64,000 nucleotides of DNA from Cryobacterium lactosi (GTDB taxonomy: Bacteria; Actinomycetota; Actinomycetes; Actinomycetales; Microbacteriaceae), in the NCBI RefSeq assembly GCF_004403945.1, contig NZ_SOHM01000025.1:90261-154260 (forward strand), given 5' to 3'. The translations under genes and the position numbers were made by a program. The notes beneath the pieces are model-generated. The model worked only from the letters and a program-made list of their open reading frames with translations, had not been told where the DNA came from and did not search any database. How positions within the stretch are numbered: position 1 is the stretch's first letter; each line of letters begins with the position of its first letter. Shown here in pieces: positions 25,219 through 36,718 of the stretch.

Positions 25219-27843
25219 ATGGACAATTCACCATTGGGTGGGAATCTCAATTCCGGAGACGATTCCGGAGCGAGCGCGGCCGGCGCAGACGGTACCGACA
25301 GCGCCGACAGCGAGGATCGTGGAGACGGCACTCCGGGCGCCGCGCTGCCGACAGCGCCGACCGGACCGACCGTGGGCACCCGCCTCGCATCCCTGGTGCG
25401 GGGAGTGCCCGGCGAGCGATTCCTCGCCGCCGCGGTCGCCTCGGCAGTGGTCTATGCAGCAGCCTGGCTGTTGACGCTGGTTTTCACCCTGCTCGTGTTC
25501 GTGGCCGCCGCGGACGCCGACCTTGACTGGGGTCTGGCCTTCCAGGCTCCCGCCCAGATCGTGGGTCTGGCGGTTGCCGGCACGCTCACCGTCGGCGCCA
25601 CCGTCATGGGAATCTCGGCGTCGGTCTCGGTGCTCTGGCTTCCGTTGCTGGTCACCGCCTTCCTCATCATCGCGACCGCGTTCGTCGCCCGCAGGGACGA
25701 ACGGATCGCGCAGAGCCCGACTCGCGGCATCCGGTGGATGCTTTCGGGACTCAGCGGTGTCGTGCTGGCGCTCCTGGTCGTCGTCATCGCGGCCGTCACG
25801 CCGCTGGCCTACTCGCTCGGTGACGGTTCCGACACCGGGTTCGGTGTCCTGACCGGAAGCGGCGGGGCCTCCTCGGCGTCGATCACCGCGTTCCTCGGCG
25901 CTCTCGTTCTGGGCACCCTCGCTTCGTATCTGGCCCGGGCCCGGGTGGCCCGACGGGCCGCCGGCATCACGCCCGCGGTCGTGGCGCCGGCCGCCACATC
26001 CGCCTTCGCGGCGGTGCGCTCGACCCTGCCGGTGGTCGGCCTGCACTTCGGCGTGCTCGCCACGTTGATCACAGTGGTGCTGCTGATCTGGTCGGTGGTG
26101 AACGGTGGCGTCAACGCGCTTCTCACCGCATTCTTCTGGTTGCCGACCGCGGTGGTCGACAGCCTGGGCCTGGTGAACCTGGTACCGGTCACGCTCGGCG
26201 GTTCTCTGGCAGCGTTGAGCGGGCTGACCGGGTCACCGGCCAATCTCTGGATGCCCACCGAACTGCCCGCATGGGCGACGGTGCTCATCCTGGTGGTGAA
26301 CGTGCTGCTCATCCTGGTGACGGGGACCGTGCTGCGCTTGCGACGCGCACAGCTGCGGTTGTCTGCGGCCATGTCGTGGGCCACCACGGTGGTGTCGTTC
26401 GCCATTGCCGGCATCGGGATCTCCATCCTGGGCACCGTCGCGGGCTGGACGAGTGTCGACATGGCCGGTGCTGAGGGCCTGGACGGCCTTCTCGGGGGTG
26501 CCGGTTCGCTGATCGAAGGCGCGGGTGCCGCCTCGGGCACCGTCGGGTTGGCGGGGTGGACGTTCATGGTCTTCGCGGCACTCGGCGCCCTCGTCGAGGT
26601 CGTTGCGCTGTTCGCGGCTCCGGCCCTCCTGCAGCTGCTGCCCGCACCCGTTCTGGCGAGGTGGGCCAAGCTCACCGGATTGGTCGGCGTGCCGTTCGCC
26701 GTGCCTGGCACTTACGTGGTGCCGGAAGCGATCGAGGTTCCGGTCACCAGTGACTCTCCAGCGGACGGCGCCGTTCCTCTCGCACGGGATGTGCCCGTCG
26801 TCAGCGATGCTCCCGTCGTCACAGGGGCGCCCGTTGTTGTGCCGATGACTCCCGAGAAGAAGCGTCAGGTGCGAATTATGCTCGCCGCCGTTGCCGGGGC
26901 CGTGGTTGTCGTCCTCGGCGCATCCATTGCCGTGTCGATCGTCAATCAGATGGTGTACAACCCGGAGAACCAGGTCGAAAGCTATCTGGACGCGATCGTT
27001 GACGGTGACGCATCGGCGGCGCTGGCACTCGGCGATGTCGACGCCTCGGCTCAGGAGCGCGTTCTGCTCACCGACAAGGTCCTGACGGCCACCAAGGGCA
27101 GGATCACCGGTTACACGATCACCGATGTCACCATCACCGGCGACACCGCTGTGGTGACGGCCAATGTCGACCAGGACGGTGTGAAGGACGAAGCGGCCTA
27201 CCAGCTGCAGAAGTCCGGAACGACGGCCCTGTTCTTCAACAACTGGACCATGGAACCGGTCTGGCTGCCAACGGTGTCGATCGTGGTTTCGCCCGGCATC
27301 GAAACGATCGATGTCAACGGCACCGCACTCGAACTGAGCGCCGAGGTCCAGGAGAGCGGCTACCTGGAGGTCCCGGCCTTCGCCGGAGACTACGTTATCG
27401 GCAGTGCCGGGGACGACGAGTGGCTGGCCGCCGAGCCGCAGACGGTTCAGGTGGGAGTTGACACCGCGTCGAGCAGCGCACAACTGAGCCTCGAGCCGAC
27501 CGCCAAGTTCGCGGCGAGCATCGATGAGCAGGTGGCCGAATACCTGGCCGGTTGTGTGGCGCAGAAGTCGCTGTACGCCGACAACTGCCCGATCTACGTC
27601 TTCGACTACGGCACAATCACCGATGTCGTGTGGAGCATCGACGAACCCGCCGTGACGTCCATGGGCAGCACGTACGGCGGCGAATGGTACGTCTCCACCG
27701 ACGACCGTGGCTCGGCCACCGTGACCTACACGAACACGGACTATCGCGGCCAGGTGGTCCCGGAGACGGCCACCGTGGACTTCTCCATCAACGGCATCGT
27801 CGAAATGGTCGACGGCGCCCCGGTGTTCTCGAGCGGATACTGA
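25219..27843 (+). CDS. Large polytopic membrane protein with extracytoplasmic C-terminal region
   Basis: 874 residues; the ATG at 25219 follows GGGGGAAG. Residues 1-60 are polar and rich in Ser, Asp and Gly. About ten hydrophobic segments follow between 70 and 490. A short polar part leads to one more helix (MLAAVAGAVVVVLGASIAVSIV) near 560. The last 290 residues should lie outside the cell: VESYLDAIVDGDASAALALGDVD looks like a DUF4878/NTF2-like start, then beta-rich segments and two Cys 15 residues apart that could form a disulfide. I do not recognise a named family. It could be an envelope stress or cell-wall-associated protein. The gene is single, with no operon partner. Confidence 0.75.
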   Translation: MDNSPLGGNLNSGDDSGASAAGADGTDSADSEDRGDGTPGAALPTAPTGPTVGTRLASLVRGVPGERFLAAAVASAVVYAAAWLLTLVFTLLVFVAAADADLDWGLAFQAPAQIVGLAVAGTLTVGATVMGISASVSVLWLPLLVTAFLIIATAFVARRDERIAQSPTRGIRWMLSGLSGVVLALLVVVIAAVTPLAYSLGDGSDTGFGVLTGSGGASSASITAFLGALVLGTLASYLARARVARRAAGITPAVVAPAATSAFAAVRSTLPVVGLHFGVLATLITVVLLIWSVVNGGVNALLTAFFWLPTAVVDSLGLVNLVPVTLGGSLAALSGLTGSPANLWMPTELPAWATVLILVVNVLLILVTGTVLRLRRAQLRLSAAMSWATTVVSFAIAGIGISILGTVAGWTSVDMAGAEGLDGLLGGAGSLIEGAGAASGTVGLAGWTFMVFAALGALVEVVALFAAPALLQLLPAPVLARWAKLTGLVGVPFAVPGTYVVPEAIEVPVTSDSPADGAVPLARDVPVVSDAPVVTGAPVVVPMTPEKKRQVRIMLAAVAGAVVVVLGASIAVSIVNQMVYNPENQVESYLDAIVDGDASAALALGDVDASAQERVLLTDKVLTATKGRITGYTITDVTITGDTAVVTANVDQDGVKDEAAYQLQKSGTTALFFNNWTMEPVWLPTVSIVVSPGIETIDVNGTALELSAEVQESGYLEVPAFAGDYVIGSAGDDEWLAAEPQTVQVGVDTASSSAQLSLEPTAKFAASIDEQVAEYLAGCVAQKSLYADNCPIYVFDYGTITDVVWSIDEPAVTSMGSTYGGEWYVSTDDRGSATVTYTNTDYRGQVVPETATVDFSINGIVEMVDGAPVFSSGY

Positions 27844-27870
27844 CCGGCCGGGCACTGGCATGCTGGACGG

Positions 27871-28359
27871 ATGACTGAAGCTGTTTTCGACCTACCCGGC
27901 GGACCATTCACCCTGCGCCGGGCGGTCGCCGGGGACGAGGCCGCGATCGTCGGCCTGCTCGCCGACGACCGGCTGCGCTCCAGCGAGGAATCCACCGCGC
28001 CGGAGGACCTCGCGCCGTACCTTGCGGCCTTCGAGGCGATCAGCCAATTGGCCGATCAGTTCCTCGTGGTCGTCGACGATCCCGCCGGGAACGTGGTGGC
28101 CACTCAGCAGCTCACCGTGTTGCCCGGGCTCGCTCGTTCCGGCGCCACCCGGCTGCAGATCGAGGCCGTGCGGGTGAGCGCGACTTTGCGCGGCAACGGC
28201 CTGGGCAGCGCGATGCTGTCCTGGGCCGTCGAGTACGGTCGCGGCCGAGGTTGCCGGCTGGTGCAACTCACCTCCGACGCCTCGCGCCTGGATGCTCATC
28301 GCTTCTACGAACGCCTCGGCTTCGCCCCGTCCCACCTGGGTTTCAAACTGCTCCTCTAG
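27871..28359 (+). CDS. GNAT acetyltransferase
   Basis: 162 residues. Motif A is IEAVRVSATLRGNGLGSAMLSWAVEYGRGRGC, followed by VQLTSDASRLDAHRFYERLGFAPSHLGFKLLL, the normal C-terminal half. It is the type often annotated as N-acetyltransferase YhdJ-like or diamine acetyltransferase-like, without proven substrate. The TAG stop lies in the first unit of a 17-bp triple repeat. Confidence 0.85.
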   Translation: MTEAVFDLPGGPFTLRRAVAGDEAAIVGLLADDRLRSSEESTAPEDLAPYLAAFEAISQLADQFLVVVDDPAGNVVATQQLTVLPGLARSGATRLQIEAVRVSATLRGNGLGSAMLSWAVEYGRGRGCRLVQLTSDASRLDAHRFYERLGFAPSHLGFKLLL

Positions 28360-28406
28360 TTTCTGAAACGGCCTAGTTTCTAGCACCGCGTAGTTGCTAG
28401 AACGGC
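28356..28406. repeat. Three 17-bp tandem repeats spanning two stop codons
   Basis: CTAGTTTCTGAAACGGC, CTAGTTTCTAGCACCGC and GTAGTTGCTAGAACGGC lie end to end. The first holds the TAG stop of the acetyltransferase; the third holds the minus-strand TAG that ends the last open segment of the HNH pseudogene. The repeats fill the space between the two convergent genes. Confidence 0.8.
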
Positions 28407-30017
28407 GGGTCCTCGGGGACTGGTGCTGTCGGTGTCCGGGTTGGCCGGTGCCGGGGCGGCATCAGGTAGCTTTCCTCCGCGGGCCGTTTCCGGCTTTTCG
28501 GACCCACGACCGGTGCTTGTGGTCGGGGTGGTCCCATCGGGTTGGCCGGGTCGGTGCGGTAGCTGCGTTTCCCGGGGGAGGTCCAGAGCAGGATTCCGCC
28601 TGGTTCCTGGGTGACCTGCCAGTGGGAGAGGTGTTTGAGTCTGTGGTGGGGTTCGCAGAGGTGGGCGAGGTTGTCGCAGTCGGTCTTCCCGCCGCCGGCC
28701 CAGTCTTCGGTGTGGTGACGTCGGACTTCACCGCGGGCCTTGAGCAGCCGGGGAATCGGCAGGTTTCGTCGCGCACCCGCAGCCATGTCTTCATGGCTTT
28801 GGTGTTCTTGTGCTGGGTTTTGCCCAGCGAGAGTACGACCCCGGTTTCGGGGTGGGTTAGCAGCCGGGTGAAGCTGGGGGCGTGTCCGGCGATCTGCCGG
28901 GCGTTCTCGGGGGAGATCGGCCCGTAGCCTTCGAGGGTGGCGGGTTCCTCGTCCAGGCCGAGGAGGGTGAGCACGGGCACGGTGATCATCACGGTGCCGC
29001 GGATCCCGGCGCCCATTCCGTCCGGGGTGATGCCGTCCAGCAGCAGGGCGCGGGTGATGTCGGCGCGGAGCTGGTCGAGGGTGCGTTTCTTCTCCTCCGC
29101 ATCCACATTCACCTCCGCATCCAGGTCCATAGGGGCGGGGTCGCCGGCTTTCTTCAGGTTCCCCGCCATGGAGTTGATCCGGTCGTAGGCGGCTTTGGTG
29201 TCGTGGGCGGTGCCGTACCAGTGCAACCAGCCCATCCCGTCCGGCGCCGCCTCCCACCGGCTGTGCCTTTCGGCGAGGGCATTGGTGGTGCGGGTCACGA
29301 TGGATTCCGGGTGCAGCCTTTCCCGGAGCCGGCGGGCCCTGTCCGTGAACCGGCCACCGGGAGTCGCTTCGCGTCCGGCAGGACTTTCTCTTCGAAGGCC
29401 TCCTGGTCTTCGGTGGGCAGGGTGCGCATCTGGTCGATGAGCACGGTGGCGTGCCGGTAGCTGATCTCCCCGCTGGAGAGCGCGTTAAAGGTCGCCGGGG
29501 CTGACAGCAGCCAGAGGGACTGCTCCATCAGGTGTTCCACGGTGCGTTCGTGCATCCGGAGCAGGCACGCGGTTTCGCTCACGATGGTGCGGCGGGCCAC
29601 CTCCCGGTCCTCCCACCGGCCATAGAAGGCTGCGCGGGCCTGGTCCTCGGTCAGGGTGGCCGCGTTCACGTCGGCCAGCCGGATGCTTTCCGGGTTGCCG
29701 TGCAGCCGGGAGGACACTTGCGGGTCCTCGCTCCAGCACTGCAGCTCCACGAGGAACTCGGCCTGCCGGGCCTGCGCGTGGGCGATGGCCCGGGCCTCGG
29801 CCGCGATCAGTGCGGTGCGGCGGGCCAGCTCCGTGCAGACCAACTCGTCCAAGGTCGGATTGGGAACGTATGGCTCGGCCGGTTCGGCCGCGGTGGACTC
29901 CGCCGACCCAGCTTGCACCGGGTCGACAGGAGCGGGGGTGTTGCCAGGTGGAGCGGACTCCGGAGAGTAATGGTCATCATCCGGAGTGGGCGGTGTTGCC
30001 TGGTCGGGGTTACTCAT
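28397..30017 (-). pseudogene. DUF222/HNH endonuclease-like (13E12 family), two frameshifts
   Basis: Three successive minus-strand frames join into one DUF222-HNH protein. Segment 1 (30017 to about 29357) begins MSNPDQATPPTPDD and carries DUF222. After KRLPV the frame slips by one base and continues in segment 2 (about 29357-28715), which has GMGAGIRGTVMITVPVLTLLGLDEEPATLEGYGPIS and DETCRFPGC. A second one-base slip near 28720 moves the HNH part (HHTEDWAGGGKTDCDNLAHLCEPHHRLKH) into segment 3, which ends at 28397. Both shifts look like single-base losses. These genes are usually multicopy in actinobacteria. Either it is a decayed copy or the two sites are sequencing errors. Confidence 0.8.
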
Positions 30018-30204
30018 AGTGAGATCGTCTCACCTACCACCGACACTGCCGCCCCCCGCGGGCACACCCCAGCCGACTCATCCGCGAACCGTGAGAAAGG
30101 CACCGAAAATCGCGAAAACATGGGGCTCAACTCACAGTTCGCGAGGGGGAGCAGGTCAGATAGACTGCACTCTCAGAAGCAGCAAACTGAATATCGGGCC
30201 ACAC
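30018..30204. other. Intergenic region between HNH pseudogene and riboswitch
   Basis: It holds one degenerate copy of the 61-bp palindrome (30083-30143, listed separately). After it, GATAGACTG (30156-30164) near TCAGATAGACTGCACTC could be part of a -10 region for the glycine-cleavage transcript. I see no gene here. Confidence 0.5.
30083..30143. repeat. 61-bp intergenic palindrome, copy A (degenerate centre)
   Basis: Outer arms CGCGAACCGTGAG (30083-30095) and CTCACAGTTCGCG (30131-30143) pair with one mismatch. The 35-base centre no longer pairs well, but read on the minus strand it aligns with copy C (AGCCCC ... TCGCG ... TTTT ... GGTGC). It lies upstream of both flanking genes, so unlike the other copies it is not between convergent genes. 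Confidence 0.8.
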
Positions 30205-30446
30205 GGTCGATGCGGGAGAGTTCGACGTCGTCAAGACGAGCGAACACCGAAGGAGCAATCCTCCCCGACAATCTCTCAGGTACTCGTACCGCATCGAACG
30301 GGCCACTCTGAAAAGCGGATGAGCACAGCGCGTCCGGGCCTCGCCTCGCGGGATCCGGTCAGAACTGCCAAGTCCCGCCCATGGTGAAAGCCGGCGTCGT
30401 GCAAGCGACCCGGCGAAGCTCTCAGGCCAGACGACAGAGGGGGAGT
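30205..30446 (+). ncRNA. Glycine riboswitch, tandem aptamers, upstream of gcvT
   Basis: Aptamer 1 shows the conserved blocks GGGAGAG (30214-30220), CACCGAAGGAGCAA (30245-30258), CTCTCAGG (30273-30280) and ACTCTG (30305-30310). Aptamer 2 shows CCCGGCGAAG (30410-30419), CTCTCAGG (30419-30426) and ACAGAGGGGGAG (30434-30445). The 5' half of aptamer 2 is less canonical and its boundary is uncertain. It ends about 70 bases before the gcvT ATG. Glycine binding normally turns on the cleavage system downstream. No clear terminator hairpin was found between aptamer 2 and gcvT, so control may act on translation. Confidence 0.9.
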
Positions 30447-30517
30447 TCCCAACGGGGTTCGAACGAGCCCCGGAGCAACTCGTCGGGCAGGTAGCCCGGC
30501 GACGAACCGGAGAACTC

Positions 30518-31693
30518 ATGACCTCGGCCAGCCCTGACCTCACCCCCTCCTCGAACGAGCCTGCCCCGACCAGCGCCGCGACCGAACGGTTCTCGCCCCT
30601 GCACGCCGCGCACGTGGCCGCCGGCGCCAGTTTCACCGACTTCGCCGGCTGGCAGATGCCCGTGCGCTATTCCAGCGACCTCGCCGAGCACCACGCCGTG
30701 CGCAAGGCCGCTGGTCTGTTCGACCTGTCCCACATGGCCGAGATCCGGGTCAGCGGCCCGCAGGCCGGCGAGTTCCTCGACCACGCCCTGGCCGGCCAGC
30801 TCTCGGTGATTGACCTTATGCAGGCCAAGTACAGCCTGCTGCTCAATTCCCGCGGCGGCATCATCGACGACCTCGTCGTCTATCGCACCGGAGAGACCGA
30901 GTTCCTCGTGGTCGCCAACGCCGGCAACCACGACCAGGCCCTCGACGCCCTCACCGCCCGAGCCGCCCGGTTCGACGTGACCGTCACCGACGAGAGCGAT
31001 GACACCGCCCTCATCGCCGTGCAGGGCCCCAACGCCCTCGCCATCGTGCAGGCCACCGCTGGTCTCAGCGTTGACGGCGATCTGGCCGGCCTCCGCTACT
31101 ACCGCTCGATGACCGGCGGATTTGCCGGCTCCCCGGTACTCATCGCCCGCACCGGCTACACCGGCGAGGACGGCTTCGAGCTCTACCTGCCGAACGCCGC
31201 CGCCCTCGCCCTCTGGGACGCGATCGTCGTCGCCGGCGCCCCGCATGACCTGGTTCCGGCCGGTCTCGCCAGCCGCGACACGCTGCGCCTCGAAGCGGGC
31301 ATGCCGCTTTACGGTCACGAGCTGACCACATCCACCTACCCCGCCCAGGCCGGCCTCGGCCGGGTTGTCAACCTCGCCAAGCCAACCGACTTCGTCGGTC
31401 GCACCGCCAGCGAGGAAGGACCCGCCGGCGACGCCCCCGTGCTCGTCGGCCTGGTCTCCGCCGGCAAGCGCGCCGGTCGCGCCGGCTACCAGATCTTCCG
31501 CAGCCCCGACGCCACCGAAGCAGAGGGTGTCATCACGAGTGGCGCACTCTCGCCCACCCTCGGTTACCCGATCGCCATGGCATACCTGCCGCCGGCGCTG
31601 GCCCGACTCGACACCGAGGTGTTCATCGACGTGCGCGGTACGCGTGCGCCGGCCACGGTGATCGCCCTGCCGTTCTACAAGCGCCGCAAATAG
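30518..31693 (+). CDS. gcvT: Glycine cleavage system T protein (aminomethyltransferase)
   Basis: 391 residues. It transfers the methylene group from aminomethyl-lipoyl H protein to tetrahydrofolate and releases ammonia. Diagnostic parts are FTDFAGWQMPVRY, AGLFDLSHMAEI, LLLNSRGGIIDDLVVYR, RTGYTGEDGFELYLP and GLASRDTLRLEAGMPLYGHEL. A 25-residue Ser/Pro/Thr-rich extension precedes the usual start. It is the first gene after the glycine riboswitch, and gcvH and gcvP follow; the lipoamide dehydrogenase (L protein) gene is not here. Confidence 0.97.
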   Translation: MTSASPDLTPSSNEPAPTSAATERFSPLHAAHVAAGASFTDFAGWQMPVRYSSDLAEHHAVRKAAGLFDLSHMAEIRVSGPQAGEFLDHALAGQLSVIDLMQAKYSLLLNSRGGIIDDLVVYRTGETEFLVVANAGNHDQALDALTARAARFDVTVTDESDDTALIAVQGPNALAIVQATAGLSVDGDLAGLRYYRSMTGGFAGSPVLIARTGYTGEDGFELYLPNAAALALWDAIVVAGAPHDLVPAGLASRDTLRLEAGMPLYGHELTTSTYPAQAGLGRVVNLAKPTDFVGRTASEEGPAGDAPVLVGLVSAGKRAGRAGYQIFRSPDATEAEGVITSGALSPTLGYPIAMAYLPPALARLDTEVFIDVRGTRAPATVIALPFYKRRK

Positions 31694-31703
31694 CGCAACT
31701 GCG

Positions 31704-31729
31704 CGCGGATGCCCGGCCCCGGGCATCCG
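31704..31729 (+). terminator. Hairpin between gcvT and gcvH
   Basis: GCGGATGCCCGG pairs with CCGGGCATCCGC around a two- to four-base loop (CCCC region). It lies inside the gcvTHP operon without a T tract, so it is more likely an mRNA-processing or attenuating stem than a full stop. Confidence 0.5.
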
Positions 31730-31807
31730 CACACCCGATGTCGCGCCGCCGCGCATCGCCCCTGAACTGATCCACCCCCTGTGATCGCCCCTTTGAGAGG
31801 AAACCCC

Positions 31808-32179
31808 ATGGCAGACAAGACCGAACTCCAGTACACAGCAGAGCACGAATGGGTGCTCGTTGACGGCGACACCGCCACCGTCGGTATCACCGCCTACGCC
31901 GCCGACAAGCTCGGCGACGTGGTCTTCGTTGAGCTGCCCGAGGTGGGCAGCGCCGTCGCCGCCGGCACCGTCGTCGGCGAGATCGAGTCGACCAAGTCGG
32001 TCGGCGAACTCTTCGCCCCCATCAACGGCACCGTCGCCGAGATCAACGACGCCGTCGTCGACAGCCCCGAACTCGTCAACAGCGACCCGCTCGGCGCGGG
32101 CTGGCTCATCAAGGTGACCTTCGAGACCCTCCCCACCCTGCTCAGCTACGCCGAGTACTCCGCCATCATCGGCGAATAA
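31808..32179 (+). CDS. gcvH: Glycine cleavage system H protein (lipoyl carrier)
   Basis: 123 residues; the ATG at 31808 follows GAGAGG and gives the normal N-terminus. The lipoylated residue is Lys63 in [12 protein letters not shown]. The protein shuttles the aminomethyl intermediate between P, T and L proteins. It lies 114 bases after gcvT; that gap holds a GC-rich inverted stretch (GCGGATGCCCGG / CCGGGCATCCGC at about 31704-31729) that may tune relative expression. Confidence 0.97.
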   Translation: MADKTELQYTAEHEWVLVDGDTATVGITAYAADKLGDVVFVELPEVGSAVAAGTVVGEIESTKSVGELFAPINGTVAEINDAVVDSPELVNSDPLGAGWLIKVTFETLPTLLSYAEYSAIIGE

Positions 32180-32241
32180 CCTCACCCGATTCCTCCAGAC
32201 CCGACCTGACCTGACCGACCCCGGAAAGAGCCTCTCCACAC

Positions 32242-35139
<2,898 letters not shown>

Positions 35140-35147
35140 ATCCCCGT

Positions 35148-35208
35148 CGCGAACTGAGAGAAAAGCCCCGAAAACGTCACGTTTTCGGGGCTTTTCTCAC
35201 GGTTCGCG
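35148..35208. terminator. 61-bp intergenic palindrome, copy B; two-way terminator
   Basis: Outer arms CGCGAACTGAGAG and CTCACGGTTCGCG enclose a perfect inner stem (AAAAGCCCCGAAAACG, then TCA, then CGTTTTCGGGGCTTTT). The inner part is a textbook two-way intrinsic terminator, a GC stem followed by TTTT on each strand. It lies between convergent gcvP and the CPBP protease gene. Confidence 0.9.
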
Positions 35209-35211
35209 GTA

Positions 35212-36027
35212 CTAGGAGGCGGGGGTCAGGAGGGCGGGCCACCAGAGGACCGCCAGGGGGTAACCGACGAACGAGAGGATGTCGAGCACCCAGTGTGCGA
35301 TCACCAGCGGCATCACCCGGCCCCAACGCAGGTAGCACCAGCCGAAGACGACACCCATCAGTGCGTTGCCCACGAAGGGGCCGATGCCCTGGTAGAGGTG
35401 GTAGCTGCCGCGCAGCAGTGCCGCCGAGACGATGATGGTCCAGGCGTTCCAGCCCAGCTCCTTCAGCCGGGTGAACAGGTAGCCCACCACGATGACTTCC
35501 TCCACCAGCGCACTGCGGAGCGCGGAGAACACCAGGATCGGGATGGTCCACCAGAAGGTGTCCAGCGGTGACGGCACCACGGCCACGGTGAAGCCGAGCG
35601 CCCGGCCGGCCAGATAGAGACCGAGACCCGGGATGCCGATGATGAGCAGCAGCGCCCCGCCGCGCAGCAGGTCCCGGCGCGGCTGGGTGAAATCCACGCC
35701 GAGTCGCCGGAAAGAGCTGCGGCCCGGCTGCCAGAGCAGGTAGAGCACCAGGGCCACCGGGAACAACGCGAAGGCGATGCCGAGGAACTGGTAGGTGAGG
35801 TCGAGCCACTCCCGCGTCGACTGGGAACCGTTGATCGTGGCCGACTGGTCGCCAAGGGCGACCTCCGCGGTCAGCCTGGAGATGATCGACACGACCGAGT
35901 ACACCGCGGATGCGCCGAGCGAGAGCCCGAGCACGATAGCGATCTCCCAGCGCAGCCTGACCCGCACCGCAGCCGGGAAGACTGCGGAAGTCGGGCCGGC
36001 CGGCCCAACGGGCCTGGCGTCGCTCAT
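35212..36027 (-). CDS. CPBP family intramembrane metalloprotease
   Basis: 271 residues, with about seven hydrophobic segments. CPBP motifs are EEVIVVGYLF (Glu176, Glu177), His210 in GSYHLYQG, and His245 in IAHWVLDI. The Arg of the usual EExxxR motif is replaced by Val, a variant I recall in actinobacterial members. Relatives cleave substrates in the membrane, such as prenylated peptides or anti-sigma factors; the target here is unknown. It overlaps the preceding DCC gene by ATGA. Confidence 0.87.
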   Translation of the reverse strand: MSDARPVGPAGPTSAVFPAAVRVRLRWEIAIVLGLSLGASAVYSVVSIISRLTAEVALGDQSATINGSQSTREWLDLTYQFLGIAFALFPVALVLYLLWQPGRSSFRRLGVDFTQPRRDLLRGGALLLIIGIPGLGLYLAGRALGFTVAVVPSPLDTFWWTIPILVFSALRSALVEEVIVVGYLFTRLKELGWNAWTIIVSAALLRGSYHLYQGIGPFVGNALMGVVFGWCYLRWGRVMPLVIAHWVLDILSFVGYPLAVLWWPALLTPAS

Positions 36028-36416
36028 GCGGCGCCCGGCATCCGGCACGCGGGGGTGCCGCCGGGCAGCCGGTACCGGTACCGGGCTACCAGGCGATATC
36101 CGCCGTCCGCCATCCACGACCACGGCGGTACCGTGGCCAACCAGCCGAGCATGCGCAAAGCCGCATGCGGTTGGCCGCGCAACAAAGCCGCGACCGCTTC
36201 GGCACCGCCGTAGCGCCGCCCAGCGGTCACGAACCACACTCTGGACCTGGCCTCCTCCTCTGTGAGCCCGAAGGCCCCGAGGTCGGCCCACTGGAATGGC
36301 ACGGTCGCGGGCACCCTGGGCATGGTGCGCTCCAGCCACCGCACGGCGGTCGTGCAGAAGCCGCAATCCCCATCGAAAATCAAGGTGGCGGGCCGTTCGG
36401 ACAGGGGGTTCGACAT
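36024..36416 (-). CDS. DCC family (DUF393) thiol-disulfide oxidoreductase-like protein
   Basis: 130 residues from the ATG at 36416. The family-defining motif is IFDGDCGFCTTAVRWLERTM. The rest (VWFVTAGRRYGGAEAVAALLRGQPHAALRMLGWLATVPP and YRLVARYRYRLPGG) fits DUF393. The two Cys in DGDCGFC suggest a redox role. It is the first gene of a two-gene unit with the CPBP protease (4-base overlap). Confidence 0.88.
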   Translation of the reverse strand: MSNPLSERPATLIFDGDCGFCTTAVRWLERTMPRVPATVPFQWADLGAFGLTEEEARSRVWFVTAGRRYGGAEAVAALLRGQPHAALRMLGWLATVPPWSWMADGGYRLVARYRYRLPGGTPACRMPGAA

Positions 36417-36718
36417 CCCTCTATCTTGCGCCCTGACGGTTGCCCGGCGCACGCGCAAAGCTGAAACCGCTCTCATGAAATCGCTTGCACATGCTGCGGG
36501 GACCAAAGTCCCAAGCATCGTGAGAGATCCTCGCAAGATTCGCAGATAAAGCTGGAAATTTCCATCTCCGCGCAAGAATCGTGCGTCTTATGTTTCTGCT
36601 CGGTAACGTTTGCCGTTACGTTTTGCACCGGGCGCGAGACCTACCTAGGGTTTTGATAACTAGAGCACCGCTATGGTCACGAACCACTGCGGCGCCAACC
36701 CTTTGCACAGGAGGAATT
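36417..36718. promoter_or_regulatory. Divergent control region before the second ABC importer
   Basis: About 300 bases without a gene. GTAACG (36603-36608) and CGTTAC (36614-36619) form an inverted repeat with a 5-base spacer, a possible operator. Just after it, TTGCAC (36623-36628) and TAGGGT (36646-36651), 17 bases apart, are a plausible sigma-70 promoter for the importer operon. AGGAGG at 36709-36714 is the ribosome site. The part from 36417 to 36600 is AT-richer than its surroundings and shows nothing else recognisable. Confidence 0.5.

Noticed and set aside
36603..36619. Inverted repeat GTAACG-N5-CGTTAC as a LacI-family operator
   Set aside because: The spacing is odd for a LacI site and no LacI-type regulator is nearby; it is kept only as an unassigned inverted repeat within the control region.
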